Below are positions 22,346 through 35,000 of a stretch of DNA of 64,000 bases, one piece after another. Numbering within the stretch: the stretch's first letter is position 1; the number at the start of each line of letters is the position of its first letter. The notes beneath the pieces are model-generated. The model was not told where the DNA came from and made no database searches. It was given only the letters and a program-made list of their open reading frames with translations. Made by a program: the position numbers and the translations under genes. This stretch comes from Heracleum sosnowskyi (lineage: Eukaryota; Streptophyta; Magnoliopsida; Apiales; Apiaceae), in contig CM061243.1 in assembly GCA_030848705.1 (NCBI GenBank), positions 121,730,674 through 121,794,673 of the forward strand. Reading direction: 5' to 3'.

Positions 22346-23357
22346 ATGGCTGCAAAAGCCCTGGCTCATAAGATCATCATGCAAGCCTACTATTGGCCAA
22401 CGATTCACAATGATGCCATTGAATTTGTGAAGAAATGCAAGAACTGTCAACTGTTCAGTAATGTTCCAAGACGAAGCCCAGTCCTGCCTTCCCCAGTCCT
22501 GTCTCCAATACCCTTTGCAATCTGGGGAATCGACATCATGGGTCCTTTCCCCCGGGCTAAGGGTGACTTGAGGTACTTACTGGTGGCAATAGATTACATG
22601 ACTAAGTGGGCTGAAGCCAAGGCAATGAGAACTATTAATCAGCAAGATTGTATCAAGTTCATGGACAACATTTTGATGAGGTTCGGATTGCCCATGGTTC
22701 TGGTCTCCGATAATGGGCCACAATTCGTGGGATCCGAATTCAAAAACTATTTGAAAGAAAGGGGAATAAAGCATAAGAATTCATCTGTCGCTTATCTCAG
22801 AGGAAATGGTCAGGTTGAAGTCACCAACCGCATTCTACTAAGGGGGATTGAGAAGAGACTCCAAGAGAGCAAGAATAAATGGCCCGAAGAGCTGCCCAAT
22901 GTGTTGTGGGCATACAGGACTAGTCCAAGGACTAGCACTGGAGAAACCCCGTTCAAGCTTGCCTATGGTACTGAAGCCCTGTTACCTATTGAAGTCGGGA
23001 ATCCTTCCCACAGAGCTATAAACTTTGAAGAGATTGCTAATGAAGATAAATACTAACTTAGTCCTGATTGATAAAGTCTGGGATCAAGCTGTTGGGAGGA
23101 TGGAGAAATATAAAGAGAAAACTAGGGAGTACTTCGGAAAAAAGGCACGGGTTAAGAACTTTCAAGTTGGAGACCTAGTGCTCAGAGATACTGAGGTTTC
23201 CGACCCAACCAACACTGGCAAACTTATGCCAAAGTGGGAAGGTCTTTACAAAATAACTGAAGTACTCCGACCTAGAACCTACAAGCTCACTCACAGGAAT
23301 GAATCTGAGGTCCCCGACACTTGGCATGGCCTCAGACTCAGAAAGTTCTATCAGTAA
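22346..23357 (+). pseudogene. pol: Integrase
   Basis: It contains the end of the zinc-binding region (CKNCQLF), then the DDE core. The first Asp is in WGIDIMGPFP, the second in VSDNGPQF, and the Glu in a GNGQVEVTNR motif. A TAA at about 23,054 and a shift to the overlapping frame 23,025-23,357 separate the C-terminal tail (FQVGDLVLR..., ending LRLRKFYQ). It would have inserted cDNA into the genome. Confidence 0.88.
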
Positions 23358-23559
23358 GAAGAATTCAGAGCCCGGACCTGGAATAAGGAGCTCCCAAAAG
23401 CCTAGAATCTTCAGCAAGTAGTATTACTTTTTGTATTGAAGTAAGCAAAAAAAAATTATACTTCAGATCTTTCTATGAATAAAAACCGGGCATTTTACCA
23501 TTCTGTAATGTTACAAGATTGTATTTTACATTTTTTGTATTTTTCATTTCTGTACCAAT

Positions 23560-23690
23560 CCTGGCTCAGAGCAATAAGCATTACATGGAGCCAGGGCCCC
23601 CAGCAATATGCAACCCATCAACCTTGGCTCAGAGCAATAAGCATTATACGAAGCCAGGGTCCCCAGCTATATGCAATCTAAAAAACTTAG
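23560..23690 (+). repeat. Two diverged copies of a SAGCCAGG unit
   Basis: Two units of about 65 bp containing GGCTCAGAGCAATAAGCATT. Each can fold because TGGCTC and GAGCCA (or a variant) flank the motif. They lie directly before the 90-bp array and share its CAGCAATATGCAA end, so the array probably grew from this kind of unit. Confidence 0.6.
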
Positions 23691-24665
23691 GCAAAATTTC
23701 CTAAGTGCCAAAACTAGAACCCGGCCTGGACTAAGCCACGAGGCCGGGTTACCAGCAATATGCAATCTAAAAAACTTAGGAAAAATTTCCTAAGTGCCAA
23801 AACCATGAACCCGGCCTGAACTAAGCTAAGAGGTCGGGTTACCAGCAATATGCAATCTAAAAAACTTAGGAAAAATTTCCTAAGTGCCAAAACCATGAAC
23901 CCGACCTGGACTAAGCCACGAGGCCGGGTTACCAGCAATTTGCAATCTAAAAAACTTAGGAAAAAATTCCTAAGTGTCAAAACCATGAACCCGGCCTGAA
24001 CTAAGCTGTGAGGACGGGTTACCAGCAATATGCAATCTAAAAAACTTAGGAAAAATTTCCTAAGTGCCAAAACCATGAACCCGGCCTGGACTAAGCTATG
24101 AGGTTGGGTTACCAGCAATATGCAATCTAAAAAACTTAGGAAAAATTTCTTAAGTGCCAAAACCATGAACCCAGTCCGGACTAAGCCACGAGGCCGGGTT
24201 ACCAGAAATTTGCAATCTAAAAAACTTAGGAAAAATTTCCTAAGTGCCAAAACCATGAACCCGGCCTGGACTAAGCTATGAGGCCGGGTTACCAGCAATA
24301 TGCAATCTAAAAAACTTAGGAAAAATTTCCTAAGTGCCAAAACCATGAACCCAGCCCGGACTAAGCCACGAGGCCGGGTTACCAATAATATGCAATCTAA
24401 AAAACTTAGGAAAAATTTCCTAAGTGCCAAAACCATGAACCCGACCCGGACTAAGCCACGAGGTCGGGTTACCAGCAATATGCAATCTAAAAAACTTAGG
24501 AAAAATTTCCTAAGTGCCAAAACCATGAACCCGGCCTGGACTAAACTATGAGGCCGGGTTACCAGCAATATGCAATCTAAAAAACTTAGGAAAAATATCC
24601 TAATTTCCAAAACCATGAACCCGGCCCAGACTAAGCTATGAGGTCGGGTTACCAGCAATATGCAA
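23670..24665 (+). repeat. 90-bp tandem array with two hairpins per unit
   Basis: About eleven units at a strict 90-bp spacing (TGCAATCTAAAAAACTTAGG at 23,670, 23,760 and so on to 24,570). Each holds two inverted repeats: AACCCGGCCT..AGGCCGGGTT, and ACTTAGGAAA-AA-TTTCCTAAGT. Because 90 is divisible by three, the minus strand stays open for 314 codons; this is not a gene. Tandem arrays in the 3' untranslated part of Tat elements are known sources of satellite DNA. Confidence 0.92.
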
Positions 24666-24916
24666 TATTCGGAACAAAAAAGGATAACAACCCCGGGCTA
24701 GAAACTGAAACTAGCAAATATAAAGACTCGAGCAAAAATCAAAATATATATATATATATACCAAGGCAAAGGACATTCATTCAACACAATAGTGCGGGAA
24801 CCCGGGTTGGCCTTCCAACCATGAAACATTCCCAAATGTTGATAAAAGTTAAGAGAAACAAAGTCAAATCATTACATGGGATCCAAGTCCCCAAAACAAA
24901 ATATTGTTGCAAGGTT

Positions 24917-26999
24917 TCACTCCTGAGTAAGGATGTCCGGGCTGAGAGGATGGGCGCCAGAAAGGTTAACATGGAAGATGAGGGGGTTTGGCCCATTGAA
25001 GAACTCGGGCTCACATTCACCCCGTTCAATAGCCTCCTTTGCAGCAATAAAGGCATCTATGAAAGAGTTCCAGTCGGCCGCAGGGTCAGTCTTGATAAGT
25101 TTTTCAGCAACTTTCCAAGCCCTTAAGATCTCAGGAGCCCCAGCATCAGCAATCGCCTGATTATAGGCGTCAGTTTTCTGAAAATCTTTAATAATATCCT
25201 TCTCTGTTCTCTGAGCCTTCAGTTGTTCCTCAACTTCCCTGAGTTTCTTCTCAAGATCAGCAACCCAGTCCCTTTCTGTAAGCAAATCAGTTTTTAGCCC
25301 AGACACGATCTCATCATGGGCAACCTTCATATCAGCCAATTTCTTGCCCAGATCCAGAATTTGTTGTTCTTTTTCCTTGATCGAGTTTGTCACCCTATCA
25401 TCCTTCTTCTTGAACATGACAGAAGCTCCAGCCGCTTTCATTGCCGCCTACAACAAAAAGAATAAGTTGAATATCTCCAATTAAACATCTCAAAATACGG
25501 AATGTGAAATTTTTACCTTTCAAATATCTCCAATTAAACCTCTCAAAATCTCCCTCATACCGGACTGACCCATCGCTTCCCAGTCCTTTTTCCGGGTACC
25601 ACCAACAAGCTCAGCAAACTCTTCATGACTATACTTCCCAATCCGGTCTTCATCCTCTACGGCTTCAATAGCAACACCATCTTGAACATAATCCATCCCA
25701 TCTACATGTGAACCCGAGGTTACGGAACCCGGAGTCTGAGGAGCAGACTTCCTTTTTTGCTTCCTCGACCTTCTTACAAGCCCACCGTCCGGGTTCTCAT
25801 CACCAGTCTCAACAACAGGGTTAATATTCTGCTAGACTGGAGCAACAGACTCAGCTCCACCCTCATTGTGGGCACTTGACCCGGACTCACCGCCAAATGT
25901 TGAGGTCCTCTGAACATGGACTCCAGTGAGATTTTTCAGAGAAAAGGAATAGTTCTTTGACGCCATGATATCGTCGAACTTAGAATTGTAGAAAGGCCGA
26001 CCTGAAAGAAGACAAGAAGTTGAGTTAGAAAATAATCAACGAATCCGGACTCATAGACAATATGACAGATACTTACATCCAAGTTCATATAATTTCTTGT
26101 GATCCATAAAGGTATCACGAGTCATTTGGAACCCAAGACATTCACAGAACGCATGGATCTTAGCCCGGGCTGCACCCTTAAGAGTATATACCTCAAACTT
26201 TTCAACTTCGCCACCAGAAACAAATTGGGGCATATACAACAAATCCAAACCCTTCAACATCAGAACTTCTCCACTACAACCCTTCAAAGAGATGCTCTGA
26301 ATAATCGGTTTGGCACTCCCGGTCGAGTATCCACATTCAGCAGCCCGGAATCTTAACTCATATAAAGGTTTTTTATTAGACCGGATTAGATAGAAAAGTA
26401 GTTGAAAAAAGTTTAAATGTGGGAAGAACATTGAATTTCTCGCAGGAGGCAAGGAACCAGATCATCCACTTCACTCCGTTGGGGGTTATCTACATTATAG
26501 GTATTTTATACACATATTACAAAGGTGTTTTATAAAAGATATGGCACTCCGGATTCCACCCCGACAGCAAGTGTTCCAGCCATACTCCAACATATCCATC
26601 CTCAGTCCGGTCATATACCCTCTCACCGGGTTCTGGCCACCTCCACTGAACCCGGGGACCTAGATGGAACGTAGCCCGAATTATCTCATCCATCTCTGAG
26701 TAAGGCAATCTTGCAAAGACATCTTTAAGAGGAAGATGAGGCTTACCAACAACAGTATCGGCAAATAAAGCATCCATATAAGTTTTATCAAAGGGCCCGG
26801 GGTCACCATGTTCATGCCTATGTTTGTATGAGAAACTAAGGGAACTAAAGTGACATGACACATCAATCTCGGGATCTCTCCTGACAAACATGAATTCTGA
26901 GTCAACCCAATACCCATCTGGTGTAATGAGGCTTTCCTTTCGGTAAAGTACTTTCTCGTTAAGCTGGCTTACTACATGTGATTTCTTCTTCCTACCCAT
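24917..26999 (-). pseudogene. Spliced antisense gene of Tat-type element
   Basis: It runs opposite to gag-pol. First part 26,999-26,517 (MGRKKKSHVV start; ADTVVGKPHLPLKDVF inside) resembles the 'putative gypsy type transposon' (Transposase_28-like) proteins that accompany plant Gypsy elements. After two in-frame stops near 26,518 and 26,488 and a frame change, the second part (26,452-26,080) follows. A splice donor (GTAAGTAT near 26,075) pairs with an acceptor (CTTTCAG near 26,003). The next exon encodes a serine/glycine-rich stretch (25,960-25,520). Another intron (donor GTAAAAATTT near 25,516, acceptor TTGTTGTAG near 25,449) leads to a coiled-coil exon (25,441-24,917). Function is unknown. 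Confidence 0.65.
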
Positions 27000-28285
27000 T
27001 AGACATCAATGTAAATCTACTATCTCTGAATCTGAGTTAAGAGATGAACTGGTAGAGGGTTCAGAATTAGATATCCAAATTATGTTAGTTTTCTTCTCCG
27101 TCCGAACCATAAACCTAGAAATAGTCCAAATTAATTTTCAGTTAGCTTGGTTTGTTGATATATCATTCAACCCGGATTCAAGTCCAGTCTGAGTTCATCA
27201 AATAGTTTGAAAACCCGTTAACCTATAACCTACACATATATTGCACAACCCGGACTCTCAACCAATCCTAGCTCGTTTTTAAACCTACACATATTGTACT
27301 CTCAATCCAGACTCATACCTAAACCCGGGTTCAAGCTACAATTCATAAACCAAAAAAAAACATGAAATACCAATTTCTATATAAACAGTATCAACACGAA
27401 CCCGGGCCAATAACCAACCTGAACTCTCATCAGAAACCAAATACCAGAAACACTTTAACACAAAACAAAAACTCAAAACACGAATCAAACACTTGTATAT
27501 ACAATTGTACACGCATATTATATCCCCAGAAACACCAAGAACAATACCCAAAACCCAGATCGACGAACACCCAAAACAACTTATCAATACACATGCAAGC
27601 CTAATTCGAGTACAAAACAGTCATATAAACCCAGTCCAAACACAAAAACACAAACAGCAAAACCAAAATACAAGCTTCGATTAAAACCCCAAACATTCGA
27701 AGATGAACAGTCAAGAACAAGGCAAAATTGAAGAAAAATCAACAAAGATTACAAGAATGAGTACAAGAAAGAAGGGAGGTTGAAGATTCGTACAGATAGC
27801 ATGAGATTAAAATGGCTTCAATGTTCCACGCTCGGAAAAGCCCCAATTCGCCGAAAACTAAGAATGAGACTTGAACAGTTGAGAGTAAAAAAGGAGAGGG
27901 TATTTGGAAAAGTAAAAAAGGAAGTGAAAAGAGGGGTTTTTATTGAAGTTGTGAAGTGCAACCCCAGAGACACGTGGCAGCGTGCGATTGGCATTTTAAA
28001 AAAATATATAAAAAAACCAGGAACGGACAGAAGCAATTATTGCTGACAGGGTTTTTGGTGTTCTTCGAGGAAAATAGAGTCACGCGAATTCAAAGAAAAT
28101 GGGGGGAATAACCGAAAAATCGTTTGGAATTCCGAAGAAATTCGAAAATTGTCATAGAACCCGGATCGAAGTCTGAGTTTCACTCAACCCTGCTTCCCTT
28201 CGAATCATAATCCTGAATTGCCACACAATATAACCAGGTAATCCAAATAAATCCTGATTCAAACTTCAACCCAAGTAGACATCCT
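27000..28285 (+). other. Non-coding 3' region of Tat-type element
   Basis: No gene is supported. The sequence is rich in AACCCGG-type motifs also found elsewhere in the element. It probably includes the promoter of the antisense gene, upstream of 26,999 on the minus strand, but no clear TATA box was picked out. Confidence 0.5.
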
Positions 28286-28289
28286 CCAT

Positions 28290-28820
28290 ATCAATTCGGA
28301 TTGGGGGGCAAATATCAAGCCAATTTTTTTCTAAGTTACCCAAAGTTTCATAGCTTTGGACTTGAGAAAGAACCCTGACTCACTCTCAAATCCGGATTGA
28401 TACCATTGCCATCAATTCGGATTGGGGGCAAATATCAAGCCAAATTTTTTCTAAGTTACCCAAAGTTTCATAGTTTTGGACTTGAGAAAGAACCCTGACT
28501 CACTTTCAAATCCGGATTGAAACCATTGCTATCAATTCGGATTGGGGGCAAATATCAAGCCAAATTTTTTCTAACCCAAAGTTTCATAACTTTGGACTTG
28601 AGAAAGAACCCTGACTCACTCTCAAATCCGGATTGATGCCATTGCTATCAATTCAGATTGGGGGGCAAATATCAAGCCAAAATTTTTTCTAAAGTTTCAT
28701 AGCTTTGGACTTGAGAAAGAACCCTAACTCATTCTCAAATCCGGATTGATACCATTGTTATCAATTCGGGTTGGGGGGCAAATATCAAGCCAAATTTTTT
28801 ACATAAACTCATTTATAATT
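28290..28820 (+). repeat. Tandem array of polypurine-like units, Tat-type element
   Basis: About four and a half units of roughly 115-120 bp. Each contains TTGGGGGGCAAATATCAAGC (or one G fewer), then TTTTTTCTAAG, TTTGGACTTGAGAAAGAACC and an AATCCGGATTGAT-like inverted repeat. The G-rich core closely resembles the real polypurine tract plus LTR start at 28,855-28,878. Confidence 0.88.
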
Positions 28821-28854
28821 ATTCTACTCCCCCATCCAGAAAATCTGAATAAGT

Positions 28855-28868
28855 GAGTGGGGGGCAAA
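28855..28868 (+). promoter_or_regulatory. Polypurine tract of Tat-type element
   Basis: GAGTGGGGGGCAAA directly precedes the 3' LTR start TGATAG. The 20-base string GAGTGGGGGGCAAATGATAG is identical at the 3' end of the non-autonomous element (63,473-63,492). Confidence 0.85.
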
Positions 28869-29498
28869 TGATAGGCTATGAAAGTCGGGCTCCGATAAGA
28901 GCCCTGATTCAATGCTCAGCTTAAGAGTCTGTTGCCTTAATTTGGTTGAGAGTCCTGACTCGGTCCTGTGCCTTCAACCCTGGCTGGTGACAACTCTGAC
29001 TCATTCCCAAAGCCTGACTTAAGGCAAATCTAAGTCCACACTACTCAAGTGTGGATAAGCTCAAATGACGTGAAATAAGATCATCAAACTATGACGTGGA
29101 GAATACAGGTCATGACCAGGAACCACACCTGGCTATGACACCTCTGAATAACCAATGATTGGCACAATTATGTGTTACCTTAACCACGTGTCAGCAGGAG
29201 CCTGGCACACGACACCACAATTTTCACCTGGACACGTGTAACCCATCAACATCACCTAGGTGTTCTACGTACCTAGGATTCAACGCTCATGATTGTAGGT
29301 ACTCCCCGTGAACCCTAATCCTTGATCTATGAATAACCCAAGAAGGAAAGGTTTAGGGGTTACTTACTCACTCTCTACTATACACACTATACACACACCC
29401 TCCACACTTTAGATTTCTTTACAGTCTTATCTATTCTTCTAGAGCCCATACTTATTCTCACGCCGGAAACGACGTGGAATGGAATTCTGGAGTTATCA
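28869..29498 (+). repeat. 3' LTR of Tat-type element
   Basis: Partner of 16,505-17,229 with many substitutions. It lacks about 95 bp after CACGCCGGA. It begins TGATAGG and ends TTATCA. The TATA box has mutated to TATGAATA. Confidence 0.9.
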
Positions 29499-29503
29499 CT
29501 ACA

Positions 29504-29880
29504 TGCCTTATGTTTTAAAAAAATTTAATTATCATGTCAAGAATATGGATGAACGTATGTTAGATACAGACGAAAATATCAAGGTACAATTAACATGTAA
29601 ATAAATATTTAAAAATTATTATAAAAACCTTTCTTAATCTTTTATGAGCCTATAAAAAAGACACCCAACAAACTAAATTTTAAATTTTAGCAAAAACTGT
29701 GAAATCGAATTCTTTTATCAACAAAACTCGACTTCAATAACTTTTCAACAAAAGGGCAAAATCGTAATTTAACCACAAACACGCGTAGACACGCAGTCTC
29801 CTCTCGCTTTTCCCAAAAAGACCGGCGTGTTTTATTGCAAATAAAATACCCTCCCGCCACCTTTTCTTGTTCCCTCATCT
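29504..29880 (+). promoter_or_regulatory. Presumed promoter region of DGK gene
   Basis: Between the Tat-type element and the likely transcript start. It is AT-rich up to 29,690, then turns pyrimidine-rich (CCCTTTCCCTCCTCTCC near 29,882). The element ends within a few hundred bases of the gene, so it could affect its control. No TATA box was chosen with confidence. Confidence 0.4.
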
Positions 29881-32055
29881 CCCCTTTCCCTCCTCTCCAA
29901 GTCTCCTTCCTCTTTCACAACACCATCCGTACAACCTATACATACATACACACAATTTATACACGCAATTAACTCGTAAAATCTACACAAAATTCTCGTT
30001 TAAATTATGTTTATGATCTCGCACCGCAATTTTCAAGATCAGCGCTGTTTAATCTCCGATTGCGACGACTCTCAGCGATTTTTTCGGTCGAATCTACTGG
30101 TTCGTGTTCTAGATCCTTGTATTTTGTGTATTTGATTGTTTATATTGTTTGTATTGCTCGATTTGATGTTGAATAGTTAGATCGATTTGTTACTTTGTTG
30201 TTATCGTCATTTTAGGTTTTTATTTGTTTTTTTTCCTGTTTATTTAATGTTTTTTATTGCGATGAATTGCGGTATTGTTTAATTTGTGTTCGTATATTGT
30301 GGTTTTTGATTTTAAAAGATGATAGAATTGGAGAATTTATGTTGATTAGGTTATTTTAAATGCGGAATTGCGGTAATGTTAATGGATGTGTACGATTAGA
30401 TTTTGAAGTGATGTTCATGTTGAAATTTCGAGGGAAGTTATTGTGGAAAAAATTAGGAGGTTGTATGATATTACGCGCTACCTTTAGTAAGTGAGCTATT
30501 GTGCAGAATTTTAGCTCAAATTAATCGGAAGAAGATTCATGAATTCTGTTGGGGAATATTTGTCGTTTTAGGAGTTTTAAAAGACATCAGCTGTGGATGT
30601 TGTAATTGAATTCTGGCAGTACTTTTGTGTAATTTGCATAATAAGAATTAGGAACACAAGATTAGATTTGTTGTAATTACAAAAGCAACCAAGCATATTT
30701 CTCTTCAGCTGACCAGTCAATATTAGGTTTGTTATCTATTGAACGTTGTGGTCATGTGAAGCTGGTAAGCTACTAGACCAGATCATTGACAGCTTGTGTG
30801 ATGCAAGTTCTCCTTCGTTTTTATTTTGTTCCTTTTGTGACTTTTCTCTACGAGTCTCGATGCTGAAAAGACTTCAATTCTTCATTTGTCTATTATATAT
30901 CTACCACATAGTTCATGTTTGTAGTTACTAACGATATTAACTTACGATAGTTCATTAGAATACCAAAGAAATATCTGTATGTATATTTATGAAGATCTAG
31001 ATCTATTTATATTCTTGGCCTTTTACATTTGAAGCGTTGATCATCGCATGTTTAGATGCATAAAACACAAGGCATAACTAATTATAGAGAACTCCCCAAA
31101 ATTGTGATACTTAGGTTTGAACAATATGAATATTAGTGTTGACATAATTTAACATTCAAACTTGTACTAGCAGAAAGAATTAGGACTGAGTATTTGAGGC
31201 AAGGTATGTGTGGTGAGACAAAGATCGAGTGAGAACAAGATATTGGGTGAAAAAGACTTTTAAACATTTACCTCTGACACTAGACCTTCCAAAACAATCT
31301 TTGATAAATTTTCGCTCGAAAGTCACGTGGTTTTGTTATAATAAATTATCAATGCCCAAACAAACTCTCAAGATTAGCATTTGACCTTGGAGATATTAAG
31401 AAAATAGAACCATTAAGATTTCTACAACCCATTTTCTAGTTATGATTTATTCTTAGCATTTGTTACACTGAAAAAGGAAACAGCAGTAATTAAAATTAAT
31501 TCACGGTATATTTTTAAGATTGAATCAGCATCAGATATTCAGCTTCATCCTACAACAGGTTAAGGGGTATATGCAACCATTTGTGAAATGGTATACAAGC
31601 ATGATAAAGTTACAAAATGATTTTAAGTTATGAGTTATGACAGTGATTGTCCTATATGGATTAGTTCTGTGCTACATGTCTTTCTGCTTTAATATGTTAG
31701 TGATCTCAATCCTTTTACAAGAGATTAAACACCATTGATAGTGGTAATTTAAATAGCAGTGTAGCTTACTGTCGGATCCTCTAGCATATTGGGTATACAC
31801 TTGCCTTCTTTAAGATTTTTAGAGGTTTTAGCTTTGGCTGTATGTAATCTGTTGCATATAATTGGTGATCATGTAGTCTACAGGGGTTCCTGTTCATTCG
31901 GAAATATTTTTTTCCTCTTTCGTCATTACTTCTTTGGACTGATTATAATTTTTTCCGTGGCTTAGGGTCATCCAGAATCTACTTGGATTTGGATATCATC
32001 AGTCTTGTAGGGCTACCAAAAGAGTTGAGATAGATAATGACGGACTAGTTTCACA
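29881..32055 (+). other. Probable 5' UTR with long leader intron of DGK gene
   Basis: A pyrimidine-rich leader-like stretch (29,880-30,100) is followed by about 1.9 kb of T-rich intron-like DNA. An acceptor (GGCTTAG ending at 31,965) lies 90 bases before the start codon. The donor is probably near 30,100 but is not certain. No coding exon is seen here. Confidence 0.45.
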
Positions 32056-35000
32056 ATGATCGATTTTAGTATATTGAATAGATTGCTGAGTACCTCAAAT
32101 TCTTATGGTCCAAATTTTGGATGGTTAGTTACAGCTTCATTTGGATTTATAGCTGTTATATATGCATTTCTTAAATGGCAGAGAAAAACATCTCTTTATT
32201 GGGTAAAGGCTTCTGCAAGAGAGAAAAAGAAGGCGTGGAAGAAGCTAAAACTTCCATTATCACACCATACATGGATGGAAGATTTTTCTCATGGCAAACA
32301 GCCATCTACATGCTGTGTTTGTCTAACTTCTGTGGTATCCCCACAAGGCACAGGTACAAAACCCATGGCTTATTCTCCCGTCCAGTGTTGCTCTGTTTGT
32401 GGTGTATCGGCTCATTTCAATTGCTATCAGTTTGCGAGAAAGGATTGCAAATGTGTTGCGCAAGCTAGTTTTAGCCATGTGCTACATCACTGGTCAGAAA
32501 GGTGGAATACCATGGATGAAAATTCAGAGATGTCTGCTTTTTGTTCTTATTGTGATGAACCTTGTGGTGTTCCTTTTATTGATGCCTCCCCAACATGGCA
32601 CTGCCTGTGGTGTCAGCGTCTTATACATGTCGAGTGTCATGCTAAAATGTCTGAAGAGTCGGGCAATGTGTGTGACTTGGGTTCTCTTCGAAGGGTCATA
32701 CTTTCTCCAATATGTGTCAAAGAAGTTGACTATGAAAAGACTAGAGGTGGAATGCTAAATTCTATCACAGAAGAAATTATTGCTTCCTCTGTTCGTGGTC
32801 AAATTAGAAGGCGGCGCCATCGGAACAAAAATGGAGCTGGTCGCTCTATAAACAGCAAGCTGCAGGATAATTCAGCTGCTAATACAGCACTCCAGTATGT
32901 GCTCAGTGGTATTGCTGGTTTGACGGATAGCGGGGTGCTTGGGAAGAAAGGTGTCCACAATGATGTCATCCATAAGAATCAGGAAATTGTTATTCAAGAT
33001 CACTTGAGACGTTATGAATTAGTGGACTTGCCTGCAGATGCAAGACCTCTTCTGGTCTTCATCAATACTAAGAGTGGGGCTCAAAATGGACCAGCTCTTA
33101 AAAGGAGATTAAGCACGCTATTAAACCCTGTGCAGGTAAATGTTATATGTCAGTATTATATTAATCTAAATATGTATCTGTAACAGTACAAACCTCTGTT
33201 AGAATAAGCTACATTGGTGTGAAAAACCCAAACCTACTGTTTTTGCATAGAGTAAAGAGTGAGGATTCGAAACCTGTATCATTTTGAACTTCTCACGATG
33301 AGTTCACGAGCTTATTTCACTCATCAGGCGTTCTTTTCCATCTTTGCTAGTGGGAGAAGTGCTCTTTTTGTTATTGTTAGTTGTTACTAGAGTTTACTGT
33401 ATAGCGCTATCTTGCTTAAGGAAATATATATCGTCAAAATTTATGCAAGGCTTGTATATATGCATTTAGTAAAACATGAGGTTTCCTGATTCTCAAAGGG
33501 TGTTAAGTTTTGAAAATGTTTGCTAGTTGTAATTTACAATACTCATGGCTAATTAGCCCAAAAAAAAAAACAATACTCATGGCTGCACTTGGAATCCTTA
33601 TGCTTTAAGTACTAGGTACTTTTTGTTGCATTTTTTTGTTGTAAAATTAGCCTAAAATACATTATTCTGTTGTAAAATATCTGTGTCATGCAATTTTTCC
33701 TATGTGTTGCATCCGTTGTTGATACAAATGATCTTATCTACCAAAATAACCTTGTATTTGTTAGCCTAGAATTATATTACCCTTTGACATACTTTGCATT
33801 TTTTAAGAAGGGGTATCTACAAAAACGGCTTATGTTCTAATAGGAACTATCTTAGCCTACAACCTACAAACTAAGGTGAACAGTGTTTATATATTTAGTG
33901 AACTGTAGTTGCGTTTTGGTAAACCAAGTTTTTTTTAAAAAATTTATATTCAGATTGTTTTGGTGATTCCGACCTGTACATTTATTTACTGCATTGTGTG
34001 TCTATATTGGTCAATTCTGTAAGTTTGTACATTTGTAGGCCAAGAGGTATGTAATGGAGCATGCACTGACAAAAATATGAATCAGACATCATATAGTTTT
34101 TGTCGTATAAAAGGTCTGACCTTTTCGCTTAGAAATATTTTATCAAAGGTGTCTTTTGTATTCTTAATCAGAGAAGGTTCTTGAAACATCTATCGATAAG
34201 TCCATGTTAATGTCAAACATTTTAAATTTAATTCTATTGTCAAGGTATCTAAATAAAGCCACTTCCTGTTTCAGGTATTTGAACTCAGTTCCTCGCAAGG
34301 GCCTGATGCTGGTTTGAAGTTATTTAGTAATGTGCAATATTTTAGAGTTTTGGTTTGTGGTGGAGATGGAACCGTCGCTTGGGTTCTTGATGCAATTGAG
34401 AAGCATAACTTCGAGTCACCGCCACCTGTTGCAGTTCTACCACTGGGGACCGGAAATGATCTATCCAGGGTTTTGAGATGGGGTGGAGGTTTCTCAACGG
34501 TGGAAGGTCAAGGTGGTGTAAGCTCTCTTCTGTATGACATCAATCATGCAGCAGTTACAATGTTAGATCGCTGGAAGGTTAACATCGCACAAGAAAATTG
34601 TGATGATGCTTCAGATAAAATTCAATCCAAGTACATGATGAATTATTTAGGTAATTATTTATTGTTGTCGCTAGAAAGCTGTCATTTCTCCATCTCCCTC
34701 CAGACCCGGACCTTTCCTTTGTATTGAACCTTTGCTAAACCATGGATCTCTTGTATATACATATGTTCATATGTTTTCAAGTTTTATATATCTTCAATGA
34801 ATCTGTGTTGCATAGGTATTGGATGTGATGCCAAGGTTGCATATGAATTTCACGTTACTAGGGAAGAAAACCCGGGGAAGTTTTACAGTCAGGTATCTAT
34901 GCAATTTGTTTATGTTACTCCTTATTAGTTTGTCATCTGCTTCCAGTTTTTGACAGCATGCATGATTTACTCATCATGACATGTCTTGTTCTTATGCATT

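Larger units (their letters stand above)
16505..29498 (+). mobile_element. Tat-type Ty3/Gypsy LTR retrotransposon, full length, inactivated
   Basis: LTRs at 16,505-17,229 and 28,869-29,498 flank a 11.6-kb interior. The flanking 5-mers CTATA (16,500-16,504) and CTACA (29,499-29,503) are a target duplication with one change. Domain order is gag, protease, RT, RNase H, a second archaeal-type RNase H, integrase, which is the known signature of the Tat lineage. The 3' part carries tandem arrays and an antisense gene, both known for Tat elements. Many stops and frameshifts make it inactive. The LTRs differ at dozens of positions plus one indel of about 95 bp, so it is much older than the Athila-like element. 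Confidence 0.93.

Noticed and set aside
23714..24658. 314-codon minus-strand open frame with a 30-residue repeat
   Set aside because: It is produced by the 90-bp array, whose unit length is divisible by three. No start context or known domain supports a gene.
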